Shown here one piece after another: positions 1 to 5,956 of a stretch of 11,058 nucleotides of DNA (the stretch's first letter is position 1; the number at the start of each line of letters is the position of its first letter). Made by a program: the position numbers and the translations under genes. The notes under the pieces are model-generated. The model made no database searches. It was not told where the DNA came from and worked only from the letters and a program-made list of their open reading frames with translations. The stretch is from Flavobacteriales bacterium UBA7443 (GTDB taxonomy: Bacteria > Bacteroidota > Bacteroidia > Flavobacteriales_D > Sanyastnellaceae), in the NCBI GenBank assembly GCA_002477505.1, contig DLQB01000066.1, positions 1,751 through 12,808 of the forward strand, read 5' to 3'.

Positions 1-27
1 TGAGGGCCTCCTTCCGCCATGCTTCAT
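1..27 (-). other. Possible start region of the next gene downstream of mlaF (runs off the window)
   Basis: Read on the minus strand, the mlaF stop codon overlaps a possible ATG (bases 27-25, an ATGA overlap), and a second ATG lies at 20-18. Both frames stay open to the window edge. Bases 13-7 read AAGGAGG, a near-perfect Shine-Dalgarno sequence that could serve a start codon just outside the window. Neither short N-terminus visible here resembles an MCE/MlaD protein, which would be the expected next gene in an mlaE-mlaF unit. I therefore cannot say which start, if any, is real. Confidence 0.3.
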
Positions 28-785
28 GGGGTGGATTGGTTCTTGCGAATCTGACGCATGAGGTCCGAAGCAAAAACAAATGATTCCAATTCGGCCACTC
101 CCCCTTCCAACAATTGGTGCCGATCTCCGTTCCAAAGGATGGACCCTTCGTGGACAAAATGAATGGTATCACTCGCCTCCATGACGCTATTCATATCGTG
201 CGAAATAACCACGGTTGTCATCTGGTATTCCAACGTGATTTCTTTGATGAGCTGGTCGATGACAATGGCCGTTTGAGGATCAAGTCCAGAGTTGGGCTCA
301 TCGCAAAACAAATATTTCGGATTCATCGCAATGGCCCGGGCAATGCCAACGCGCTTTTGCATTCCACCGCTGCATTCAGATGGAAATCGCGTGCCTGCGT
401 CCGAAAGTTCCACCCTTTCGAGGCATGCTGCAGCCCGCATTTGAATCTCTTTTTCACTCAAATCACTGAACATGCGCAGCGGAAATCGAACGTTTTCTTC
501 AACCGACATGCTGTCAAACAAAGCACTTCCCTGGAAGAGCATTCCAATCTCTTGACGAATGGATTTGCGTTCTTTCAAGGACATTCGGGTGAAATCCCGT
601 CCATCATATTCGACATAACCCAAGTCAGGCTCAATCAGGCCAACCGTGCATTTGGTCAAAACACTCTTTCCGCTTCCGCTGCGTCCAATGACAAAATTGA
701 CTTTGCCTCGCTCAAAGGAGGCGGAAACGTCCTTGAGAACATGATGCTCACCAAACGATTTGGAGATGTTGTGGAGTTTGATCAT
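24..785 (-). CDS. mlaF: ABC transporter ATP-binding protein, MlaF-like (phospholipid transport)
   Basis: This is the cytoplasmic ATPase expected to power an MCE-type lipid transporter, which moves phospholipids between the inner and outer membranes. All nucleotide-binding motifs are present: Walker A GRSGSGKS at residues 34-41, Q-loop Gln85, signature CSGGMQKR at 138-145, Walker B ending Asp162-Glu163, D-loop SGLD at 166-169 and H-loop His196. The GGMQKR signature and the DEPNSGLDP stretch are typical of the MlaF/Ttg2A/MkL branch. The length of 253 residues is normal for the family. The gene lies 12 bases downstream of the MlaE-type permease on the same strand, which supports pairing in one complex. 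The first signature residue is Cys rather than the usual Leu, a mild variation. The specific substrate is inferred from family and neighbour, not shown by the sequence. Confidence 0.93.
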   Translation of the reverse strand: MIKLHNISKSFGEHHVLKDVSASFERGKVNFVIGRSGSGKSVLTKCTVGLIEPDLGYVEYDGRDFTRMSLKERKSIRQEIGMLFQGSALFDSMSVEENVRFPLRMFSDLSEKEIQMRAAACLERVELSDAGTRFPSECSGGMQKRVGIARAIAMNPKYLFCDEPNSGLDPQTAIVIDQLIKEITLEYQMTTVVISHDMNSVMEASDTIHFVHEGSILWNGDRHQLLEGGVAELESFVFASDLMRQIRKNQSTP

Positions 786-797
786 TCCGCTCGTCCG

Positions 798-1535
798 TTA
801 ATTCAGCAACATTTGGGTGATGATGAGGTTGGAAATCATGATGATTACCACGGACCAAACCACTGCACGCGTACTGGAACGCCCCACTTCAATGGGCCCG
901 CCCGATGCATAGTAGCCATGGTAAGCGGACACACTTGTGAGGATAAAACCGAAGATCACGGTTTTGATCAGGGCGTAGGACACATCGAAAACCCGGAAGT
1001 CGACTTGCATTCCGTATTCGAAATCAGCAAGCGTGCTCACGCCGGTAGCAACACCGATCCAGGCGCCTGCGCCCACGCCGAGGACCATGCTCAAGATGAC
1101 CAAAAAAGGCACAATCAGAACCCCCGCCAAAATTTTGGGTAGGATCAAATGACTCGCGCTATTTACCCCCATAATTTCCAACGCATCAATTTCCTCAGTG
1201 ACCCGCATGCTCCCCAATTGCGAGGCGATGTTGGACCCAACCTTGCCCGCAAGTATCACTGGAATCAAGGTCGGCGAAAATTCCAAGATCATGGTCTGGC
1301 GCACTGTGAATCCAATGGTGTAAGCGGGGATCCAGCCTCCAATTTGATGCGCCGTTTGCAAACAAATAACCGCCCCCATGAATAGGCTCAGCAAGGCAAC
1401 AATGCCTACAGATTGAATCCCAATGGATTCCAATTCTTGGACAAAGAGCCCTCGAAACATCCGCGCCTTTTCAGGTTTGCGAAAGCTCTTGGCCAACAAT
1501 TGCATGTAACGTCCAATGTGAAACATCCACCGCAT
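798..1535 (-). CDS. mlaE: MlaE/YrbE-family ABC transporter permease
   Basis: This is an integral inner-membrane permease of the MlaE (DUF140/YrbE) family, the membrane partner of the MlaF ATPase in MCE lipid transporters. The family hallmark occupies residues 84-124: a Pro-containing helix, then AGKVGSNIASQLGSMRVTEE and IDALEIMGVN, which is the coupling region that contacts the ATPase. Hydrophobic segments lie at roughly 42-60, 86-98, 131-165, 187-205 and 225-245. The 245-residue length is typical. The N-terminus has a short amphipathic stretch (HIGRYMQLLAKSFRKPEK) common in the family. Met1 and Met4 are both possible starts; I use Met1. It is the first gene of a minus-strand pair with mlaF, and a possible promoter lies immediately upstream. 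Confidence 0.93.
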   Translation of the reverse strand: MRWMFHIGRYMQLLAKSFRKPEKARMFRGLFVQELESIGIQSVGIVALLSLFMGAVICLQTAHQIGGWIPAYTIGFTVRQTMILEFSPTLIPVILAGKVGSNIASQLGSMRVTEEIDALEIMGVNSASHLILPKILAGVLIVPFLVILSMVLGVGAGAWIGVATGVSTLADFEYGMQVDFRVFDVSYALIKTVIFGFILTSVSAYHGYYASGGPIEVGRSSTRAVVWSVVIIMISNLIITQMLLN

Positions 1536-1539
1536 GCGG

Positions 1540-1547
1540 CTAAGTTA
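1540..1547 (-). promoter_or_regulatory. Candidate -7 element for mlaE
   Basis: On the minus strand the bases read TAACTTAG, one mismatch from the Bacteroidota -7 consensus TAnnTTTG. A TTG that could act as the -33 element lies about 23 bases upstream. The element ends only four bases before the first mlaE ATG. The call rests on consensus matching alone. Confidence 0.3.
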
Positions 1548-1584
1548 ATGTTCAGTGTCGCTCCATAAGTCAAGCGACGGAGCG

Positions 1585-1592
1585 TATTTTTG
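1585..1592 (+). promoter_or_regulatory. Candidate -7 promoter element for the lipoprotein-manC unit
   Basis: TATTTTTG matches the Bacteroidota -7 consensus TAnnTTTG exactly and lies six bases before the ATG at 1599. No clear TTTG-type -33 element is visible 17-23 bases upstream. If transcription starts about five bases after the element, the mRNA would have almost no 5' leader. Confidence 0.45.
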
Positions 1593-1598
1593 CAGCAT

Positions 1599-1754
1599 AT
1601 GAAGAAGATAAACCACCCGTTGATGGTCATAGCTCTCCTTGGAGCGGTTTTTCTATTGACAAGTTGCCAGCAACAACGGCGAAGTCAGAAATGCGATTGC
1701 CCACAATGGTCAAGCGTTTCCGAGCCCGCTTCATTGCCTTTAACCCACCCTTGA
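1599..1754 (+). CDS. Small putative lipoprotein (51 aa), function unknown
   Basis: This short reading frame encodes a 51-residue protein with a textbook lipoprotein signal: basic N-terminus (MKK), a hydrophobic core over residues 8-20, and a lipobox Leu20-Thr21-Ser22-Cys23. After lipidation at Cys23 the mature peptide would be only 29 residues, carrying a Gln/Arg-rich stretch and a KCDCPQWS motif (Cys32, Cys34, Trp37). The frame ends one base before the TTG start of the mannose-1-phosphate guanylyltransferase gene, so the two are probably translated from one message. A perfect TAnnTTTG element lies just upstream. No ribosome binding site is evident, as usual in this phylum. I do not recognise a characterised family. 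The signal sequence, position and promoter together make chance unlikely, but expression is unproven. Confidence 0.72.
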   Translation: MKKINHPLMVIALLGAVFLLTSCQQQRRSQKCDCPQWSSVSEPASLPLTHP

Positions 1755-1755
1755 T

Positions 1756-2859
1756 TTGAAAAATTCGAACACTTACGCAGTCATCATGGCTGGTGGCATT
1801 GGAAGTCGTTTTTGGCCCATGAGCCGAGAAACACAGCCCAAACAATTCCTCGACATTCTCGGTACGGGACGATCCCTGATTCAGATGACCTACGATCGCC
1901 TCAGCCGGATGGTGCCCAATGAAAACATTGTTGTGGTCACACAAGAACGCTACCGCGGTTTGGTGCATGAACACCTCGAACTGCTGCCTGCGGAAAACGT
2001 ACTCTGTGAGCCTTTCATGCGCAACACTGCTCCATGCATCGCCTATGCGAATCACTGGGTCGCGAACAAGGCTGGTGATCAGGCATCAGAAGCCGTCATG
2101 ATTGTGGCACCATCTGACCATTTGATTGTCAAAGAAGACAACTTCTTGGAAATTGCGGAACTCGCGGCAAATCACAGTTTGAATACCAACCATTTGGTGA
2201 CGCTCGGCATCAAGCCATCGCGTCCCGACACGGGCTACGGTTACATCCAATTTGAAGACCTGCCCGATGCGGAAGATCAACGCATTCGTTCCGTGAAAAC
2301 CTTTACGGAAAAGCCGCAAAAAGACCTGGCTGAGGAATTCCTTGCATCAGGAGACTTCTACTGGAATTCCGGAATCTTCATTTGGAGCCTTCAAAACATT
2401 ACCGCCGCGTTTGAAAAGCACTTGCCCGAGATGCAAGACTTGTTCCAAGAAAATGCCGCGGCTTTTGCGACGCCCGCAGAAAAGCCAGCCATTCAATCCA
2501 TTTATGGCGATTGTGAAAATATCTCCATCGATTACGGAATCATGGAGAAAGCATCGAACGTCACGGTTGTGCTTTCCGATTTTGGCTGGAGTGACTTGGG
2601 GACTTGGGGGTCATTGCATGAAAAATTGCCGCTGGACGCGCATGGCAATGGAACGACTGGAACTGAACTCTGGGCCCATGAAGCGGCAGGCAACGTAGTG
2701 GTCACTGAGGCAGAAGAATCGAAAAAGATCGTCGCTTTGCGTGGCGTGAACGACTTCATCGTTGTGGACACAAAGGATGCGTTGTTGATCTGTCCGAAGG
2801 CGGAGGAACAGTGGATCAAGCAGCTGGTTACGGAAATGAAGACGCGGAAGACGCGCTAG
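1756..2859 (+). CDS. manC: Mannose-1-phosphate guanylyltransferase (GDP-mannose pyrophosphorylase)
   Basis: The enzyme makes GDP-mannose from GTP and mannose-1-phosphate in the cytoplasm, the activated sugar used for surface polysaccharides, fucose derivatives and glycoprotein glycans. Sequence marks are the N-terminal nucleotide-binding loop AGGIGSRFWPMSR at residues 12-24 followed by PKQF at 28-31, EPFMRNTAP at 85-93, APSDH at 118-122, TGYGYI at 159-164, FTEKP at 183-187, WNSGIF at 203-208, SIDYGIMEK at 257-265 and the DFGWSDLGTW motif at 275-284. At 367 residues it is the short form without the C-terminal phosphomannose isomerase cupin domain. The start must be the TTG at 1756. An in-frame stop lies at 1741-1743, and the next in-frame ATG (1786) falls inside the nucleotide-binding motif. 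It follows the small lipoprotein gene by one base. The symbol is a family name. Confidence 0.93.
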   Translation: MKNSNTYAVIMAGGIGSRFWPMSRETQPKQFLDILGTGRSLIQMTYDRLSRMVPNENIVVVTQERYRGLVHEHLELLPAENVLCEPFMRNTAPCIAYANHWVANKAGDQASEAVMIVAPSDHLIVKEDNFLEIAELAANHSLNTNHLVTLGIKPSRPDTGYGYIQFEDLPDAEDQRIRSVKTFTEKPQKDLAEEFLASGDFYWNSGIFIWSLQNITAAFEKHLPEMQDLFQENAAAFATPAEKPAIQSIYGDCENISIDYGIMEKASNVTVVLSDFGWSDLGTWGSLHEKLPLDAHGNGTTGTELWAHEAAGNVVVTEAEESKKIVALRGVNDFIVVDTKDALLICPKAEEQWIKQLVTEMKTRKTR

Positions 2860-2881
2860 TCCAGCTTGAACAATTGATTGC

Positions 2882-4279
2882 CTAGCGGCGGCCTGTCATG
2901 TCGGCGGGCACGACCCACGCGTCGTATTCCTCCTCAGTCAAGTAACCGGTCGCGAGCGCTGCCGCTTTCAAGGTTGTGCCTTCGGTATGGGCTTTGTTCG
3001 CGATTTCTGCCGCTTTATAGTAACCAATTTTGGTGTTGAGTGCCGTGACCAACATGAGACTATTCTGCACCAACTCATCGATCCGACTGTGATTCGGCTC
3101 GATGCCTTGAACACAATGCGCACTAAACGAGGCGCATGCGTCACCAATCAACTGAGCACTTTCCAGAATGTTGCGGGCCATCATCGGCTTGAATACGTTC
3201 AGTTCGTAATGGCCTTGTGCTCCCCCGACAGCAATGGCAACGTCATTTCCCATCACTTGAGCACACACCATGGTAAGGGCTTCACATTGCGTAGGGTTCA
3301 CCTTGCCGGGCATGATGCTCGAACCTGGTTCGTTGGCTGGAATGATGATTTCACCGATTCCCGAGCGCGGCCCTGAAGCCATCAATCGGATGTCGTTGGC
3401 AATTTTATTCAGGGAGACCGACAACTGGCGCAAGGCACCATGCGACTCCACAATAGCGTCATGCGCCGCGAGCGCCTCAAACTTATTGGCAGCCGTCACA
3501 AATGGTTGGCCTGTGAGTTCAGCAATGTGCTGCGCAACACGGACGGCATAGCCTTCGGGCGTGTTGATTCCCGTTCCAACTGCTGTGCCGCCAAGTGCCA
3601 ATTCTGAGAGATGACTCAGCGAATTTCGCAGGGCATTGAGTCCGTAATTCAGCTGCGCGACATATCCCCCAAATTCCTGTCCCAACGTCAACGGTGTGGC
3701 GTCCATCAAGTGGGTACGGCCAATTTTTACCACCTCCGAAAATGCCTGCGCTTTTGACTCCAGTGCATCCCTCAATTCCTCGACACCGGGAATGGTCGTC
3801 TCGACGATCATGCAATACGCCGCAATGTGCATCGCCGTTGGAAAGGTATCGTTGGAAGACTGGGACTTATTGACGTCATCATTGGGGTGCACCAGCCGTT
3901 CGCCTTCTCCGACTGTTCCGCCATTGAGTTGATGCGCTCGATTGGCGACCACTTCATTGACATTCATGTTGGATTGCGTTCCTGACCCCGTTTGCCAAAT
4001 GACCAACGGAAATTGTTCGTCCCATTTGCCCGCAACGATTTCATCGCATGCTGTGGCAATTAAATCGCGCTTTTGAGCATCCAAACCGCCCAACTCAGCA
4101 TTGGTAAACGCCGCGGCTTTTTTCAATACAGCAAAGGCCTTGACCACTTCCATCGGCATGGACGCTTTTGGACCAATTTTGAAATTGTTCCGTGACCGCT
4201 CTGTTTGTGGGCCCCACAAGGCTTCTTTGGGAACTTTTACTTCACCAATGGTGTCCTTTTCGATTCGGAATAAATTCAT
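2882..4279 (-). CDS. fumC: Class II fumarate hydratase
   Basis: This is the iron-independent, homotetrameric fumarase that interconverts fumarate and L-malate in the citric acid cycle. Diagnostic features are TGSGTQSNMN at residues 97-106, the HPNDDVN element at 131-137 (the fumarase B-site), Thr189-His190 with LMDATPL following, and the superfamily signature GSSIMPGKVNP at 319-329. Ser321 and His190 correspond to the catalytic residues of E. coli FumC, as I recall the numbering. KVN lies in the expected position. The 465-residue length fits FumC. The B-site, the HLMDATP stretch and the overall match separate it from aspartase and argininosuccinate lyase. It is the last gene of a probable recX-prfB-fumC run, 32 bases after prfB, and converges on manC with a 22-base gap that holds no obvious terminator hairpin. 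Confidence 0.96.
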   Translation of the reverse strand: MNLFRIEKDTIGEVKVPKEALWGPQTERSRNNFKIGPKASMPMEVVKAFAVLKKAAAFTNAELGGLDAQKRDLIATACDEIVAGKWDEQFPLVIWQTGSGTQSNMNVNEVVANRAHQLNGGTVGEGERLVHPNDDVNKSQSSNDTFPTAMHIAAYCMIVETTIPGVEELRDALESKAQAFSEVVKIGRTHLMDATPLTLGQEFGGYVAQLNYGLNALRNSLSHLSELALGGTAVGTGINTPEGYAVRVAQHIAELTGQPFVTAANKFEALAAHDAIVESHGALRQLSVSLNKIANDIRLMASGPRSGIGEIIIPANEPGSSIMPGKVNPTQCEALTMVCAQVMGNDVAIAVGGAQGHYELNVFKPMMARNILESAQLIGDACASFSAHCVQGIEPNHSRIDELVQNSLMLVTALNTKIGYYKAAEIANKAHTEGTTLKAAALATGYLTEEEYDAWVVPADMTGRR

Positions 4280-4311
4280 GTCAATGAAATGAATAAGGGA
4301 AATGATTGTTG

Positions 4312-5415
4312 TTATTCTAGGCTTTTCGCGCCCGATCCCGCCTGCATCAGATACGCTTTAAGGAAGCCTTCAATGTCTCCGTTCATCACGGCCTCAACAT
4401 TGGATGTTTCGTGACTGGTTCGGACGTCTTTGACCATTTTGTACGGCTGCATGACATAGGACCGGATCTGCGACCCCCACTCAATCTTCTTCTTTCCCGC
4501 CTCAATTTCCGCACGCGCCTCATTTCTGCGAGCAAGTTCCATCTCAAAGAGCTGCGACTTGAGCAGTTGCATGGCCTTCTCTTTGTTTCCGAGCTGTGAG
4601 CGGGTTTCGGTGTTATCAATGACAATTCCCGTAGGAGCGTGCCGCAGCCGTACACCGGTTTCCACTTTGTTCACATTTTGCCCCCCTGCACCCCCCGAGC
4701 GGAAGGTGTCCCAACTGATGTCGGAAGCATTGACCTCAATTTCAATCGAATCATCCACCAGGGGATAGACGTAAACGGAAACAAAAGAAGTGTGTCGCCG
4801 CGCCTGGCTGTCAAATGGGCTGATCCGAACCAACCGATGAACCCCGTTTTCCCCTTTGAGCATTCCAAACGCAAAGTCTCCATCAAACTCCAATGTGACC
4901 TGCTTGATTCCGGCAACATCGCCTTCTTGCATGTCCAGTTCCTTGACCTTGAATGAGGCGCGGTCGCCATACATTCGGTACATGCGCATCAACATGGCAG
5001 CCCAATCACAGCTTTCTGTTCCGCCCGCTCCGGATGTAATTTGCATGACGGCGTTGAGGTTGTCTTCCTCAGCGCTAAGCATGTTTTTAAACTCCAATTC
5101 TTCCACCGCTTTGATCGCGGATTCAAAGGCCGTCGTGAATTCGGCTTCGTCCGCTTCTCCGGCTTTCATGAATTCAAATAGAACCTGAGCATCCTCCAAG
5201 CTCCCGAGGCAATCGTTGAAGCTTCCGGTCCACGTTTTCAACGTTCGAATGCGCTTCATTACCAGTTCAGCCTCCTTCGAGTTGGTCCAAAACTCAGGGT
5301 CTTGTGTGCGTTTCTCCTCCTCCGCGATTTCAATTGCCTTCTCATCGATGGACAAGTACCCCCTTAAATCTTCGATGCGTTTTCGCAACGCATTTATTTG
5401 ATCAATCGTAATCAT
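4312..5415 (-). CDS. prfB: Peptide chain release factor 2
   Basis: RF2 reads UAA and UGA stop codons and triggers peptide release on the ribosome. The class-determining tripeptide Ser199-Pro200-Phe201 identifies RF2 rather than RF1, and GGQ at residues 244-246, within SGGAGGQNVNK, is the peptidyl-transferase-centre motif. The length of 367 residues is standard. In many bacteria prfB contains an in-frame UGA near codon 25 that needs a +1 frameshift. Here the frame is open throughout, although the AGGGGG stimulator sequence remains at the matching place (codons 18-19, before Tyr-Leu). The gene starts 12 bases after the recX stop and is followed 32 bases later by fumC, so it is probably co-transcribed with both. 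No Shine-Dalgarno sequence precedes the ATG. Confidence 0.97.
   Translation of the reverse strand: MITIDQINALRKRIEDLRGYLSIDEKAIEIAEEEKRTQDPEFWTNSKEAELVMKRIRTLKTWTGSFNDCLGSLEDAQVLFEFMKAGEADEAEFTTAFESAIKAVEELEFKNMLSAEEDNLNAVMQITSGAGGTESCDWAAMLMRMYRMYGDRASFKVKELDMQEGDVAGIKQVTLEFDGDFAFGMLKGENGVHRLVRISPFDSQARRHTSFVSVYVYPLVDDSIEIEVNASDISWDTFRSGGAGGQNVNKVETGVRLRHAPTGIVIDNTETRSQLGNKEKAMQLLKSQLFEMELARRNEARAEIEAGKKKIEWGSQIRSYVMQPYKMVKDVRTSHETSNVEAVMNGDIEGFLKAYLMQAGSGAKSLE
5359..5364 (-). other. Relic of the prfB frameshift-stimulating sequence
   Basis: On the minus strand the bases read AGGGGG, coding Arg18-Gly19, followed by TAC TTG TCC. In genes with autoregulatory frameshifting the same place reads AGGGGG, a Tyr codon, then CTT TGA C. 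The internal Shine-Dalgarno-like stimulator and the Arg-Gly-Tyr-Leu residues are kept here, but the CTT codon and the TGA stop are absent. RF2 feedback control by this route should therefore not operate. Confidence 0.6.
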
Positions 5416-5427
5416 GAATGGCCAAAG

Positions 5428-5871
5428 TTAATTCACCCCCGTTCCTAAAGCAGCCCCTTGACGCAATATGTCTTCCATCCGATAGCCCCTTGAAACCAAA
5501 AAACGGATTACCCGCTCCCGGTTCTCCTGCCATTCCACAACTTTTCGTTCCAGCAATCGATTCAAGACGCGTTCAAAATCCTTTTGGTCCCAAGAATTGA
5601 CTGCATTCCATGCTTTTGATGAATCAAAACCTTTGATTTTCAATCCATTTACAATCTTATGTGGGCCCCACCCTTTGTATTCAATGTGCGTGCGGATATA
5701 CGACTCCAAAAATCGGCTTTCCGACATAAAATCTTCTTGGATCAGCCGTGCAATCAGCTGCTGTATCTCAGAATCCGGGACATCTGCCTTTTTTAATTTC
5801 GCGCGAATATCATGCTCGCATCGCTCTCGAATGGAACACCATTTCCGCATCTTATTCAGCCACTCTTCCAT
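5428..5871 (-). CDS. recX: Regulatory protein RecX
   Basis: RecX is a small, all-helical protein that binds RecA filaments and modulates recombination and strand exchange. The 147-residue product shows the family pattern: a helix with IRERCEHDIRAKL near residues 14-26, then the ARLIQEDFMSESRFLESYIR region, then the KGWGPHKI turn followed by GFDSSKAWNAV, and a C-terminal helix RVIRFLVSRGYRMEDI. I place the start at the ATG of MEEWLNKMRKW (bases 5871-5869). The frame stays open 37 codons further upstream, but that extension has no family resemblance and would run into the divergent DUF349 gene. No recA is next to it. The stop lies 12 bases before prfB, suggesting one transcript. Confidence 0.85.
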   Translation of the reverse strand: MEEWLNKMRKWCSIRERCEHDIRAKLKKADVPDSEIQQLIARLIQEDFMSESRFLESYIRTHIEYKGWGPHKIVNGLKIKGFDSSKAWNAVNSWDQKDFERVLNRLLERKVVEWQENRERVIRFLVSRGYRMEDILRQGAALGTGVN

Positions 5872-5956
5872 AGTTCGGACGTGAATTTGCCCGAAAATAG
5901 CGTCAAAACAAGGGTTTGACCGATATTTGCAGTCCTGAATTTTAAATACGTGACCG
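5872..5956. promoter_or_regulatory. Divergent intergenic region between recX and the DUF349 gene
   Basis: This 85-base AT-rich gap must hold the promoters for both directions. Toward the DUF349 gene, a TTTG at 5915-5918 sits 17 bases from a weak -7 candidate (TGAATTTT, 5936-5943). Toward recX, the minus strand carries TATTTTCG, one mismatch from TAnnTTTG, without a clear -33 partner. Neither assignment is strong. I see no inverted repeat that would suggest a specific operator. Confidence 0.3.

Noticed and set aside
114..1142. Plus-strand open frame of 342 codons antisense to mlaF and mlaE
   Set aside because: It lies opposite two clearly conserved transporter genes, is rich in His and Asn as expected from reversed codons, and has no recognisable motif.
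1744..1758. Programmed frameshift fusing the small lipoprotein to manC
   Set aside because: The frames overlap for only 11 bases, there is no slippery run or stimulator, and a lipidated export signal on a cytoplasmic nucleotide-sugar enzyme makes no functional sense.
1786..1788. ATG as the manC start instead of the TTG at 1756
   Set aside because: Starting there would cut into the nucleotide-binding loop just before AGGIGSR and delete the first beta strand.
1627..2055. Minus-strand open frame across the lipoprotein and manC 5' end
   Set aside because: It is a shadow of manC codons, with no family features, and conflicts with two plus-strand genes that have better support.
2860..2881. Intrinsic terminator between convergent manC and fumC
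   Set aside because: The 22-base gap has only a short CAATTG palindrome and no GC-rich stem with a T-run.
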